Positions 50,474-61,434 of a stretch of 64,000 nucleotides of DNA are shown here, one piece after another (position 1 is the first letter of the stretch; each line of letters opens with the position of its first letter). The notes beneath the pieces are model-generated. The model worked only from the letters and a program-made list of their open reading frames with translations. It ran no database searches and had not been told where the DNA came from. The stretch is taken from positions 35,194,501-35,258,500 of the forward strand of contig NC_065539.1 of the NCBI RefSeq assembly GCF_932294415.1, in the 5' to 3' direction. Both the position numbers and the translations under genes were made by a program. This stretch comes from Quercus robur (taxonomy: Eukaryota; Streptophyta; Magnoliopsida; Fagales; Fagaceae).

Positions 50474-51740
50474 ATGGAAAATTCTAGCTCACATCAGGCA
50501 GAATCCATGGCATCTCAACATGAAAATCTTTTCGCCAATCTTGAACGTAGGAGAGATAGGGAGGGCAGTGTGCACGTTACGTACACAAGCAAAAAACATT
50601 CTCGAGTTGGGAGTCACGTCTCTCAAGAACAACATAATAAAGTCATGCAAAGGGAAATCGACCAGCTTAAGAAGAAGTTATGCCATGCACAACGAAAACA
50701 AACTCCCACCCCGTCTGATTCCTCCTCCGACGATGAGAAGGATAGTGGTTATCGACATAGATCAAGGACTCCCCCTAGCGAATCCTTCTCATATGAAGAA
50801 GAGTATCATAGTGAACAACCCAGTGGAGCATGTGAGCCATTTCAATCAGAAAATGGTTGTCTATTTTAAGGACGAAGCCTTGATGTGCAAAGTGTTCCCA
50901 TCTAGTTTGGGACCCGTGGCGATGAGATGGTTTGACGGCTTGAAGACGGGTTCCATAAATTCCTTCAAGGAGCTCACTCGGGTATTTGGCTCTCGTTTTA
51001 TCACATGTACAAGGGTCCCTCAGCCCTTAGACTCCTTACTGTCTTTGTCCATGCAATAAGGGGAAACCCTAAAAACATACTCAGACAGGTACTGGGAGAT
51101 GTATAATAAGATAGAGGGTGACTTTGAAGATGTCGCCATCAGTACTTTTAAGAGTGGCCTCCCAACCAAGCATGGTTTAAGGAAGTCTTTAACAAGAAAA
51201 CCAATCACCAGCCTATGCTAACTTATGGACCGTATTGACAAGTATAAAAGGGTTGAGGAAGATCAACAATTGGGTAAAGGAAAGGTTAAGGTTATCCCTC
51301 AAGAGAGGAGGGATTTCAAGTCGGACTGATTCAATAATAACCGGCCCCGAAGAGATTTTGCTTGACAATCAAGGTCTACCAACACCCAGATTGTCAATGC
51401 AGTATTCTGAGAACCGGTGCTTTAGATTCTAGAGAAGATTAAGAACTAGCCATTCTTCAAATGACCAAATAAGATGGTCGGAAACCCCTTGAGGCGCAAT
51501 CAAAGCCTTTATTGCCAATATCATCAGGATCAGGGGCACACCATGGAAGACTGCAGGAATTTGTGGGATCATTTGGACCAATTGGTCTGAGAAGGGAAGT
51601 TGAAGCAACTACTGCACCATTCTAGTGGCCAAGCGAGGTAGACAGGTTCGGACCCACTAAGAGATTCTTCTTTAAGACCTCCTCTAGGAACGATCAATGT
51701 CAACTTCGCTACTCCCAGTAGAACCTGTTCCTGTCCCTCC
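50474..51740 (+). pseudogene. gag (decayed)
   Basis: Capsid-type polyprotein remnant. The N-terminal part (50474-50869) is rich in Gln, Ser and charged residues. The central retrotransposon-gag domain is in another frame from about 50800 (around PVEHVSHFNQ and MRWFDGLK), so there is a frameshift or deletion near 50800-50870. In-frame stops occur at 51057, 51219 and several later sites. A zinc-knuckle-like motif at 51513-51554 reads C-x2-H-x4-H-x4-C instead of the canonical C-x2-C-x4-H-x4-C. No intact gag protein could be made. Confidence 0.85.
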
Positions 51741-51752
51741 AAAGTAATATCA

Positions 51753-52262
51753 GTGGCTCGGCTATCAACCAAAGACAATTATTCAGAACCAAAAAGAGCC
51801 ATAATAGAGGCCCCGTTAGTCTTGGGCTTCTCGGCCGATGATAAGATCAGAACTATCCTACCCCATGATGATGCTTTAGTGGTCACACTCAGGATAAGGG
51901 GGTACAATGTGAGAAAAGTGTTGGTAGATCGGGGAAGTGCTGTCGAGATAATGTACCTCGACCTGTACAAAGGGCTGAATTTGAAACCCAAGGACCTGAT
52001 AGCATACGATTCCCCACTAGTAAGTTTCAAAGGGAACACAGTTACTCCAAGAGGTCAGATTAAACTGCCAATACAGACCGGTTCGGATGTGGTGGAAGTG
52101 GACTTCATAGTGGTGGATGCTTATTCACCTTATACGGCTATTGTGGCCAAGCCTTGGCTCCGTGCTTTAGATGTCGTTTCTTCTACCCTCCACCAGAAGG
52201 TGAAATATCCGTCCAACGGCCAAGTTAAAGAGATTATACGGAATCAATCCATGGCTAGATAG
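51753..52262 (+). pseudogene. Retropepsin-like protease domain
   Basis: An open stretch of 169 codons in the main pol frame. The active-site region reads VLVDRGSAVEIMY (Asp codon at 51927), a D-x-G arrangement where many families have D-T/S-G. Downstream, the hydrophobic blocks FIVVDAYSPYTAIVAKPWL are typical of plant gypsy proteases. It is separated from RT by stops, so it is not expressible as a polyprotein. Confidence 0.85.
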
Positions 52263-52349
52263 TGCATGGTGGCTGCCATCTTGCATAGGCCTAATACGCA
52301 GTCCTCGGCCTCTGCTGAAAGGAACTCATAGCAATTAAGAACCCCGGTA

Positions 52350-53927
52350 ATGTCCAACAATGAATCAACTGAGGAAGCGAAGTGCGAAGATCTAGAAAAG
52401 GTTACTGTTGGTGATGATCCGGAGAAGTTCTTTCAAGTCAGCTCCCAACTGCCTCCCCAAGAAAGACAAAAGCTAATTGAATTCTTGAGAAAAAAAGTGG
52501 ATGTATTCACGTGGAATGCTTATGAAGCTCTGGGAGTGGACCTAAGTTTCATTTGTCACCACTTGAATGTTAATCCATATGTTACCCCCAAAAAACAACC
52601 TCCTTGGCACTCATCCAGAGAACATTCTGATGTTGTCAAAGATGAGGTGATGAAGCTTAAGCAGGTGGAGGCTATCAAAGAGGTTTTCTATCCTGAATGG
52701 CTGGCCAATACTGTGGTAGTAAGGAAAAAGAATGGAAAATGGCGAGTGTGCGTGGATTTCACGGATTTAAATAGGGCTTGTCCAAAAGATCCCTTTCCTA
52801 TGCCTCGGATAGACCAGCTGGTAGATGCTACTGTAGGCCATCCTCGGATGAGCTTTTTAGATGTCTTTCAAGGATACCATCAAATACCGCTAGCATTAGA
52901 GAACTAGGAAAAGATAGCTTTTGTTACTCCCACTAGAAACTACCACTACAAGGTAATGTCTTTCGGCTTGAAAAATGCAGGATCCACCTATCAAAGGATG
53001 ATGACTAAGATGTTTGAACCTCAGTTGGGCAAGAATGTTGAAGTCTATATAGACGACATGGTAGTGAAGAGCAAAGTGGTGTCCAAGCATGTGGGAAACC
53101 TCGGAAGCATTTTTGAAATACTAAGAGAACACAAGTTGCGCCTTAATGCCTCCAAATGTTCTTTTGGTGTGGGATCAGGAAAATTCCTGGGCTACATGGT
53201 AACCCACCGGGGAATTGAAGTTAATCCCGACTAGGCTAAGGCGATAAACAATCTACAACCACCTCGGAATCCCAAAGAAATTCAGAAACTAACCGGAATA
53301 ACTGCTGCTTTAAACCGGTTTATTTCTCGATCCGCATATAGATGCAGACCTTTCTTCCTATTGATGCATAAATGGAAAGGATTTGAATGAACTGAAGAAT
53401 GTGCTTTGACATTTCAGTAACTTAAAGAATACCTATCTCAACCACCTATTATGTCCATCCCTGAGACGAACGAAGTCTTGTTTTCTTATATTGTGGTGGC
53501 CCCCCATGCTATGAGTTTGGTATTGATACGGGTTGATAATGGAATACAACGGCCAGTTTATTATGTGAGCAAATCACTGCATGAGGTCAAGATTCGCTAT
53601 CTACCGCTGGAGAAGGCTATCCTGGCAGTGGTGCATGGTACAAGAAAACTCCCCCATTATCTCCATGCGCGTACAGTTGTCATCCTAACTCAACTTCCAC
53701 TCAAGGCCATACTGCGAAGTGCTAATTACATAGAAAGGATTGCAAAGTGGGGCATAGTTCTAGGGGCTTTTGATATCAAATACATGCCTTGTACCTCTGT
53801 TAGGGGTCAGGTACTGGCAGACCTCGTAGCCGAATTCACTGAACCCCCGTTAGAAGAAATATCAACAACACATAACATGGATGGAAAATTGGTTGGCATA
53901 GTATCCCTGCAAGAACCTTCATGCTAG
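52350..53927 (+). pseudogene. Reverse transcriptase and RNase H (decayed)
   Basis: RT fingers/palm start near VVVRKKNGKWRVCVDFTDLN, and the catalytic YIDD is at 53046-53057, so the key aspartates remain. RNase H-like sequence follows (about 53450-53850). In-frame stops lie at 52905, 53232 and at least two places before 53451. They mostly replace expected Gln or Trp codons (CAG or TGG to TAG/TGA), fitting cytosine deamination. Domain sequence is otherwise well conserved. Confidence 0.9.
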
Positions 53928-54424
53928 AAGGTATACGTTGATGGTGCGGCAAACCAAAGGGGCTCTAGAATGGGGCTAGTTCTGATCTTGCTTGAGAAGC
54001 TCACCATAGAAAAGTCACTAAGATTGGGCTTCTTGGCCACAAATAACGAAGCTGAATACGAAGCCTTGCTGGAAGGAATGTCCATGGTTCAAAGAATGGG
54101 AGGAAAGACGGTAAAGATGTTCTTAAACTCGAGGTTGATCGTCAGCCAGGTGAAGGGCGAGCTAGAAAAAAAAATGAGAGGATGCAAGGGTATCTAAGTC
54201 AAGTTAGACATCTGCAATCAGGATTTGAATCCTTCACTCTTTTGCACGTCCCTAGGGGTGGAAACACACACGCCGATTCTTTAGCCACGCTGGCAACCTT
54301 CTCGGCACAGAGCCTACCTCGAGTTATCCTTATAGAAGACTTGTGTAAAAACCCACGAAGGTCAAGGGACCAGCGGTTCATGTTCATCAAATCAGGGCAG
54401 GGCCCAGTTGAATGGATTCTATAG
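53928..54424 (+). pseudogene. Second RNase H-like domain
   Basis: After a stop, the strand continues with YVDGAANQRGS, then ATNNEAEYEALLEG and, in a shifted frame after an A-run near 54165-54175, HADSLATLATF. The spaced acidic residues (D…E…D) fit an RNase H fold additional to the RT-linked one. A second RNase H is characteristic of the Tat group. A frameshift at the A-run disrupts it. Confidence 0.75.
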
Positions 54425-54521
54425 TACGATATCTGAGAGAAGACATATTGCCAGAAGACAAATTAGAGGCTGAAAGATAAGGATAAAAGCTCCTCGTTTC
54501 TGGTTATCCGAGGACCAAAAA

Positions 54522-55600
54522 TTGTACAAGCGCTCTTTTTTTGAGCCATATCTACTCTGTATTCACCCCAAAGCGACAGAGCTACTCCTTGAGGAGCTGC
54601 ATGAAGGAATTTGTGGAAGCCACACAAGAGGCAGATATTTGTCTCATAGAGCCATCACTCAAGGCTATAGTTGGCCAAATATGCAGAAAGAAGAACAAGA
54701 GTATGTGAAGAAGTGTGATCAGTGTCAGAGATTTGCGCCAAACATACATTAGCTAGGAGGAGTTCTGAACCCCCTGTCTAGCCTTTGGCCTTTTGCTCAA
54801 TAGGGCTTAGATATAGTTGGCCCTTTACCCAAAGCAGCAAGGAACAAGAAGTATTTGTTGGGTTGAAGCTGAACCTTTAGCAAATATCAGAGATGTGGAT
54901 GCTAAGAAGTTTATATGGAAAACATTATTACCCGGTTCGGGGTCCCTCATTCCTTCATCTCGGATAATGGTCTTCAGTTTGATAGTAAATCTTTTAAGAG
55001 ATACTGCTCTGAATTGGGAATTACGAATGGATATTCTACCCCAGCTTATCCTCAGGGAAATGGACAAGCCGAGGCTGTTAATAAGGTCATAGTGAATGGA
55101 CTCAAGAAAATGTTGGATGATGCAAAGAGAAAATGGGTGGAAGAACTGCTACATGTCTTGTGAACTTATCAAACCACGCCTCGCAGATCAATGGGGAAGA
55201 CCCCATTTTTTATGACTTATGGAGCCGAGGCTGTTATTCCATTAGAGACAGGCTTCCAAACATTAAAGACCAGCTCATTCAGTCTAAGTAGTAACAGTGA
55301 GTTGCCAGAAAGGAGCTTGAATCTTATTGAAGAAAGAAGAGAAAGTGCAATGGTCCAATTGGCGTACTACCAACACAAACTCAAACAAGATTATGATACC
55401 AAAGTAAAGCTAAGGCCATTAGTGCCTGGTGACTTGGTGTTGAGAAAGGTTCTGGGTACTGCAAAGAACCCAGCATGGGGAAAGTTAGGATCCAATTAGG
55501 AAGGACCATATCGCATCACCTCTGTGGCTGGTATAGGGGCCTATTTCCTTGAAAATTTAGATGAACATATAATACCACACCCGTGAAATGTAAACAACCT
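54522..55600 (+). pseudogene. Integrase (decayed)
   Basis: An HHCC zinc-binding region (HEGICGSH…CDQCQRF) is followed by the DDE core: first Asp in GLDIVGP near 54811, second in ISDNGLQF, Glu in GQAEAVNK. A small deletion near 54860 and a compensating frame change near 54915 remove part of the core between the first two acids. Stops are at 54750, 54802, 55161 and 55497. The C-terminal region (KVKLRPLVPGDLVLRKV) resembles the gypsy GPY/F-type module. Confidence 0.87.
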
Positions 55601-55690
55601 GAAAATGTATTATTATTAATGAAAATTTCTTTTATCATTAAATTCTTTTGTTGTGAAAAAACATCGTGCTTCATATTACTCAATCTACCC

Positions 55691-56430
55691 AAGTGTTAAA
55701 ACAGAACCTAAGTCTTGCATGGCTCCTCGGACCACAGGCTTAGGAAATATTAATCACTTTTGGCATCTATCCAAGTGTTAGAATAGAACCTAAGTCCTGC
55801 ATGGCTCCTCGGACCACAAGCTTAGGGGAAATTAATCACTTTTGGCATCTATCCAAGTGTTAAAACAGAACCTAAGTCCTGCATGGATCCTCGGACCACA
55901 GGCTTAGGGGAAACTAATCACTTTTGGCATCTATCCAAGTGTTAAAACAGAACCTAAATCCTGCATGACTCCTCGGACCACAGGCTTAGGGGAAATTAAT
56001 CACTTTTGGCATCTACTTAAGTGTTAAAACAGAATCTAAGTCCTACATGGCTCTTCGGACCACAGGCTTAGGAGAAATTAATCACTTTTGGCATCTATCC
56101 AAGTGTTAAAACAGAACCTAAGTCTTGCATGGCTCCTCGGATCACAGGCTTAGGGGAAATTAATCACTTTTGGCATCTATCCAAGTGTTAAAACAGAACC
56201 TAAGTCCTGCATGGCTCCTCAGACCATAGGTTTAGGGGATATTAATCACTTTTGGCATATATCCAAGTGTTAAACAAAACCTAAGCCCTACATGGCTCCT
56301 CAGACCACAGGCTTAGGGGAAATTAATAGTTAAGGGCATATACATAAGTGTTTAAACAAATCCTAAGATATTTCAGGTCTCTCGGATCACATATTTAGGT
56401 GAAATTAACATTCAAAGGTACCCTTATAGA
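55691..56430 (+). repeat. 82-bp tandem array, nine units
   Basis: Units start at 55691, 55773, 55855, 55937, 56019, 56101, 56183, 56265 and 56346 (spacing 82, last 81), the final one degenerate. Each has AAGTGTTAAAACAGAACCTA, GCATGGCTCCTCGGACCACA and ATTAATCACTTTTGGCATCT. The array lies between pol and the 3' end of the antisense block, the same place as the 78-bp array in the element at 1-2537. Confidence 0.97.
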
Positions 56431-56775
56431 TGTTAAACAGAGCTTGAAATACAAGGTATATTACTTATCTCTTCTAGATTCAATACTCATTGTATAAGGG
56501 TTAGTTTATGATATAAGTGGATAATGAGTCTCTATTGCTAATACTTAGATAGATTTCTGGAAATGTCAATAATGATTTGTTGTTAGAATATGTTGGAAAT
56601 GGAGCAACAATAGTTTAAACTTGTTTGCAATAATAATAATAAGTACAAAGAGAGCAAAAAGTAAAGATTCAGAGAATAGAAGGAAAGGTTCATTCATTAA
56701 TTTCAAAAAAGATGTATTACAAGCAACAAAATAAATCTCGGGAAGAGAAAACAAAAGAAAGTGAAAATCCTACAA

Positions 56776-57577
56776 CTACTTTTTCTTTGGTTGGAGATCC
56801 TCCTTAGTAGTGGCAATCTTAGACCTAGCATCCCCATTTTTAGGCTTTTCAGCTACCTTAGCCTGGGAGACCACATCCCTAATAGTGAGGGTGTCCTCAG
56901 ACTGAGCATCACTGGCTGGAGGAAGGCCCTCTTTACCCATACCTGCTCCGGTAGAAGTCCCAACATCAATGGTAAGATCTTGAGCATTGGAAACCTGCTT
57001 AGGAGAGGGCAAGGGCAAAGCGATTGAAGAAGGGTTGGCTGGAATCTCTCTTATGTGTTCTAGAAAATACACATTCTCCGCCTTCCTCAGCTCGGAGTCT
57101 GCCGGGACCCCTGCACTGTTAAGGGCCTCATTCCAGGTTACAGTGCAATAGTCCCTGCACACTTCGGCCACCTCCTTGACCAGCCTTTGCTCCATTTCGA
57201 GCATCCCCCGCTCATAGGCTGCTATCTCTGCGGCTTTAGCAGCTTCTTTGATCGCCTGGGTTTCTGCTTTAGCCTTTTGTAGTTCGGCCTTCAGACATAG
57301 AACTGTCACCTTCTCTATGGCTAGATTCAGCTCAGTTTTATAGAGAAGCTTGCATTGGTCCTCAACCTGGGTCTCAGCAGTCTTAAGCCCTACCAAAGCG
57401 CTTAAACACTCATGCTCGAAGGTCTTGAGCTTCTCGGCCAGCTAAGTCTTTTCCTCCTTCACAATCCTGAGCACTTTCTCTACTTTGTGCCGAGTTCGTG
57501 CCAGGAATGAGACTCGGCTTCAAATTTATTGTGGGCATTTCTAACGCATTCCTCGGTCACATAGACTTGTTGAGTGA
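56776..57577 (-). pseudogene. Antisense ORF block, last exon: coiled-coil protein
   Basis: On the minus strand an acceptor-like TTTTATGCAAG (near 57578) opens a segment reading TQQVYVTEECVRNAH. After one frame change and an in-frame TAG near 57440 it continues as the open ORF 57396-56776 (206 aa). That ORF has a heptad-like Ala/Glu/Lys-rich coiled coil (LKAELQKAKAETQAIKEAAK), a conserved-looking VCRDYCTVTWNEALNSAGV, then a Pro/Ser-rich tail ending QPKKK. I know this protein type only as a hypothetical protein in retroelement-rich tree genomes. Function unknown. Confidence 0.6.
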
Positions 57578-57720
57578 CTTGCATAAAAGCACCAAAAGGA
57601 TTACACATAAAAAATATATGCGAATGGAAAAGGGAAATGAGTTAAGGTACTAATGGAACTGTACTCATCATTGCGAGGTTTCTTTTTAGAGACATAAACA
57701 AGTCAGGTTGCCTCATCCAC

Positions 57721-58366
57721 CTGAGGGCTTCCATATCCTTCGGAAGGGGAGAGACTGCTCTAAGGCTTGGGCCAGATGCATAGAATGCCCTCTACTAGAT
57801 TCCCTTATCGTAGAATCATAAGGGATAGGGGCTCCGTCCATCTCTATTGCGGGTGCCCATATACGCTGCTGTTGGCGTACCTCAGCATCGTCTCGGCTAT
57901 CCACGGATTTAGCCCTCTTGTCTCGAGGGTCTTTGGTCTTTTGTTGTTTTGTGCCCTTCTGCAGAAGCATCTCCCCCTCTTCCAGCTCTTGAGGTGGTCT
58001 TTTCTTTTTCAGATCAGGATTGATGCGCGGACCTAGATTAGTAGGAGAAGGAGGAGGGGGAAGAGGAAGGTTAGCAAAAGTCTGGGTCTTGGGAGTTTTG
58101 GGTGGAGTTGCTCCCTTATTCCTATTAGCAATCAAACCCCTCAAGCTCGGCCTCTTCTTAAGGTCCATGATCTCTGCTTCTTTAGAACTTGTTTCAACCA
58201 GAGTAATGGTTTGTCCTGGCTGATGAGTTGTAGAAAGCCTGTTGGACTCGGTCTCAGAATCCAAAAGCTCCACAGGCCTCTCGGGTGTTCTATCTTCCTT
58301 TGCAAAATGAAATCTATCTATCTCCTCCTCAAGTGACAAACGTAAGGAGGAGGCTATCCCTTCCAC
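57721..58366 (-). pseudogene. Antisense ORF block, internal exon: charged, proline-rich protein
   Basis: An open stretch of 217 codons on the minus strand. It has basic nuclear-signal-like runs (DLKKRP, DLKKKRPPQELEEGE, KTKDPRDKRAK) and a Pro-rich segment (LPLPPPPSPTN). It ends at CCCTCAG followed by GTGGATG, a donor that joins in phase to the acceptor near 57578. The upstream limit is uncertain because the start MEGIASS could be internal. No known domain. Confidence 0.55.
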
Positions 58367-58517
58367 TGCTACTACGGCTGCGAACGGAACTTGTTAGAGC
58401 GGTATCGCAAACTGTGGGGGGTTTTGTTAAGCAGGCAATACCACAGGAGGGAGATCCCGCCTCGCTAGGAACCCTAGTGAACTGGGGGTTACCTGCTCTT
58501 AACGCTTGGCTTGCATC

Positions 58518-58666
58518 CTAGTATATGCGCGACAAGAGCTCGTAACCTAGGATGAGGTGAGCAGCCCGCAATTGATTATCCTCACTCACGAATATCTCCG
58601 ACCTCAGCAAAAAGTTGAGCCCGGGAATGTTGACCAAACTGAGCTTCAGAGAAACGCGATCTTTAT
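58518..58666 (-). pseudogene. Antisense ORF block, second exon
   Basis: Starts after GTTTTTGCAG on the minus strand and reads DKDRVSLKLSLVNIPGLN…SEDNQLRAAHLILGYELL. A TAG at 58518 interrupts it where the reading frame otherwise continues (YxDASQAL). Joining to the first exon (donor GTGGGG after CACCAG at 58807) keeps the reading phase. Confidence 0.55.
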
Positions 58667-58806
58667 CTGCAAAAACATCCGAGAAGGTAAATATTGTTAA
58701 ACCAATAATGAACATTATCCGAGAAGACAGACTACCAAAAATGAATAAAGAGAGAGCTCAGAAAACTAAGGTCTCAGCCGAGAGACCTGATCCTAGGGTA
58801 CCCCAC

Positions 58807-59305
58807 CTGGTGTTCCTGCCCTAACTGGGCAGTGAAGACCGTCGTGCCTTCCCTCGGAGACAACTAGATAATCATCCTTCATGCCTTTGTTGGACTTAGG
58901 GAGGCAGGATATCAGTCTCACCTCGTTAGACTGAGATTTGAGGTAATATCCCCCTAAAAGGGAGTGACACTCGTACAAATGAGCAACGTCGTGCCATGTA
59001 AGACCGAGGTTCATCTGGTCATTTAGCGCATCTACACATCCTAAGACTCTAAACATATTGGCAACGCACTAATGTAGGCATAACCTATGGTTGAGCAAAT
59101 AGTCCCTAATTTTCCTACCCATGGGAAGCGCCATTCCTCCCTCTATAAAGGCGATCATTGGAATGACAATTTCACCTTCTTTTCTATCCGTGAGTACACG
59201 GTCTGGGGGACAATATTGTAGGCCTATTCCTGGGGGGATATGGTACTTAGCCCTAAAGCTCTCCATACTAGTCGGAGAGTCTACCAAATACTTGAATCTA
59301 CCCAT
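58807..59305 (-). pseudogene. Antisense ORF block, first exon
   Basis: Begins MGRFKYLVDSPTSMESFRA on the minus strand, about 245-275 nt after the antisense TATA box. It reads through IPMIAFIEGGMALPMGRKIR to a TAA near 59070, then continues in the same frame (MFRVLGCVDALNDQM, YECHSLLGGYYLKSQSNEVR, LPKSNKGMKDDYLVVS) to a donor at 58807. So a single stop interrupts an otherwise open exon of 166 codons. It resembles hypothetical proteins annotated many times in repeat-rich woody plants; I know no function. Confidence 0.6.
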
Positions 59306-59578
59306 TTGAATGAACGGAAATGACGCAAAAAGAAGTTTCTAAAACAAAGAAAGAAGGCCGAGGAGGATGGCCGAGAATAAAAGGGAGAATATAAAGAAAT
59401 AAGAACTTACGAGAATGAGTATGTTTATCTTTGTTTTTTTTAAAAGATTTTCGAAGAAATCTTGAAGAAAAGGTTTCGGAAGCTTTGTAATTTGGAGAGT
59501 TTTGTGAGTTGGAGCGCTGGAAATCACTAGAGAGCTTGAAGATTGGTAAAGTAAAAGGAAAACAAGTTCCCTCGAGGC

Positions 59579-59586
59579 TTTATATA
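59579..59586 (-). promoter_or_regulatory. Antisense TATA box
   Basis: TATATAAA on the minus strand, about 275 bp upstream of the ATG of the antisense block and about 275 bp inside the 3' LTR. The other element has the identical octamer at the corresponding place (1434-1441). Likely drives the antisense transcript; inferred. Confidence 0.5.
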
Positions 59587-59829
59587 GGAAATGGAAATGA
59601 GTGAGAGTTATTCCACTTAAATTTCCAAGACAAGGCTTAACTATTGAATCTAAGTTTCGTCATTGGATCTGGGGAACAACATGCTGCCTGGAGCAATTAA
59701 TGATGCTTCGTGGGCTTCGAAACATCAGAGATAATCATAAGGCACAGAAAATGGAACTTCCACATGTGCGAGCAACAAAATCAAATGGTGTTAGCTCTTA
59801 AAAAATCAAAACCTCGCTTTTCTCCTTAG

Positions 59830-59861
59830 ATGGGGAAAAAATCGGGGTTTTGAAGGGCTAT
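59830..59861 (+). promoter_or_regulatory. Polypurine tract region
   Basis: ATGGGGAAAAAATCGGGG, then TTTTGAAGGGCTAT, immediately before the 3' LTR. The comparable site before the LTR at 1779 is AGGGTTTCGAGGGGCTAT. Such tracts prime plus-strand DNA synthesis. Confidence 0.7.
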
Positions 59862-60643
59862 TGTAGGGGCAACGGCCCAAGATCGTATATTGAGCCTTGG
59901 GCTTTATCCGAGGATATAGATGGGTTCGAGGAGGAGCAAATAATTATTTGATATTCCTAAACTAGGTCCCATAAGTAGGGAGCAAATGAAAGGTTGTCCG
60001 AAGAGTAGCTCCTCCTTAGACTTGATGAACATGGTTCAAAGTATATAATCCAGCAATTAAAGTGACCTTTCAAGAAGCTTTAATGATAAGGATGTGCCTC
60101 ATGAACATACGAGATGGAAGGAGACCTAAAAATATCTAAGGGAAAGCTGCCACCACCACATTAAATGCACTGCAGCTACTTTTCTGGCCGCATTTATGTG
60201 GAGAAGACCTCTGAACAGTTCTACCTTGACTACCGCAACTCACAAAAAACTAGAGAGGGTGTTTGATGGGACAGGTACTCAAGTAAAGGCTCGGATGATC
60301 AACAGGTGTAGGATGAGGATGGTCCAGAGGAAGATATATAGTGGGAAGGATTCTTCATAAGAGAAGGATCCAAAAAAAAAGGGAGAAAGAACACTGTAGT
60401 AATCAAAATTGTCTCTGTATTTAACTGTGATCAATATATATAATTAAGGGCTCCTCAGACTGAAAATCTATTGATATCAATACATCTTGTTAGTGCCTGA
60501 TTGTCATTTAAATTTCATATTAGTCGTTGTTCAATTCATTATGGCCAAGTTCTTTAATCCACTCTCTACAAATTTATTGTATTAGGCTCATTGGGCCGAG
60601 ATCCCATATACTTTGGGTTTGGGCCACAAATTGGGACCCTACA
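59862..60643 (+). repeat. 3' LTR (782 bp)
   Basis: Starts TGTAGGGGCA and ends GACCCTACA, followed by TTAAA. It lacks four bases (one TCAA of a doubled ATCAATCAAT) present in the 5' LTR. Differences from the 5' LTR are mostly transitions. Confidence 0.93.
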
Positions 60644-60648
60644 TTAAA

Positions 60649-61426
60649 CATTAGGATTGAAATTCCTTATCCCTAAACAAATCTATTCTTATAATAATAA
60701 CTAATTATAATTGAAATTATATTTTTAGAATTAACTATAGAATAATTTTCTTAAATATATGTATAAAAATTAGAATCAACAACTTTTTTATTAAAAGTAT
60801 ACATAAAGTTACCTAGGAAATTTATATTTACGAGTAAAATACAAATAATAATTTGACATTTTACAAACTTATTCACAAATTCATATTTTTCAATCTTATA
60901 TCTATATATGTATATTTCATATGTGAATATATATAAACATAATATTATATATACTCAAATCAAGCCTCATACTTACGAGTTTGTTCACCAATATATTATT
61001 ACATTTAAGCTCAACTCATTAAATAATCAAACTTGAAATTAAGGTTGTGTTTGATATATCTATTAAAAAAAAAAAACTTTTGCTTGGCCAAAACCAATAT
61101 TTTTATAAAAGAGATAGTTACATATTAGCCATTTGAGGTTAGGTTCGATTTTACTTTGCCTTCTTATGATTTAAAAGCAAACACTTCATCCACTTAGGGA
61201 ATATTCTGTTAAACAACTATAACTCACCTCTGGCTTTTCCGTTAAAAAAACATATTTTAATAGAAAAAACGAGAGATAAAACAGATGAAAAAGCTAGGTT
61301 TGAAGAACATTTTGATGCACCTTTATAAGACATTTTTGGCTATAGAGCTCGAGGTCCTTAGCTTACTCTTTCCAGATTACTTCAGTGGTAGCTTCTTAAC
61401 CACGTCAAATAGAACCTCAACAAACC
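60649..61426. other. Intergenic
   Basis: AT-rich DNA, the right flank of the retrotransposon. No ORF or element ends seen. Confidence 0.45.
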
Positions 61427-61434
61427 ATTATTTC

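Larger units (their letters stand above)
49634..60643 (+). mobile_element. Complete Ty3/gypsy (Tat-like) LTR retrotransposon, 11.0 kb
   Basis: Two similar LTRs (49634-50419 and 59862-60643), a primer-binding site, decayed gag-protease-RT-RNase H-integrase, an 82-bp tandem array, an antisense gene-like block and a purine-rich tract. TTAAA flanks both ends (49629-49633, 60644-60648). Domain order with integrase after RNase H identifies Ty3/gypsy. An additional RNase H-like segment after the RT-linked one, plus a long 3' region with antisense ORFs, points to the Tat lineage. By hand I count about 49 substitutions plus one 4-bp indel between the LTRs (about 6%), of which only about seven are transversions. 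The element is dead: many in-frame stops and several frameshifts. Confidence 0.92.

Noticed and set aside
50358..50810. N-terminal half of the 233-codon ORF starting near the primer-binding site
   Set aside because: It begins in the LTR and reads an out-of-frame shadow of gag; only its C-terminal part is real gag sequence.
55691..56430. Regular repeats that might be read as a CRISPR array
   Set aside because: Units of 82 bp are contiguous and repeat over their whole length with no unique spacers; this is a satellite-like array in a eukaryotic retroelement.
57767..58521. Plus-strand ORFs of 67-89 codons in the 3' part of the retroelement
   Set aside because: They are shadows of the longer, more protein-like minus-strand antisense ORFs.
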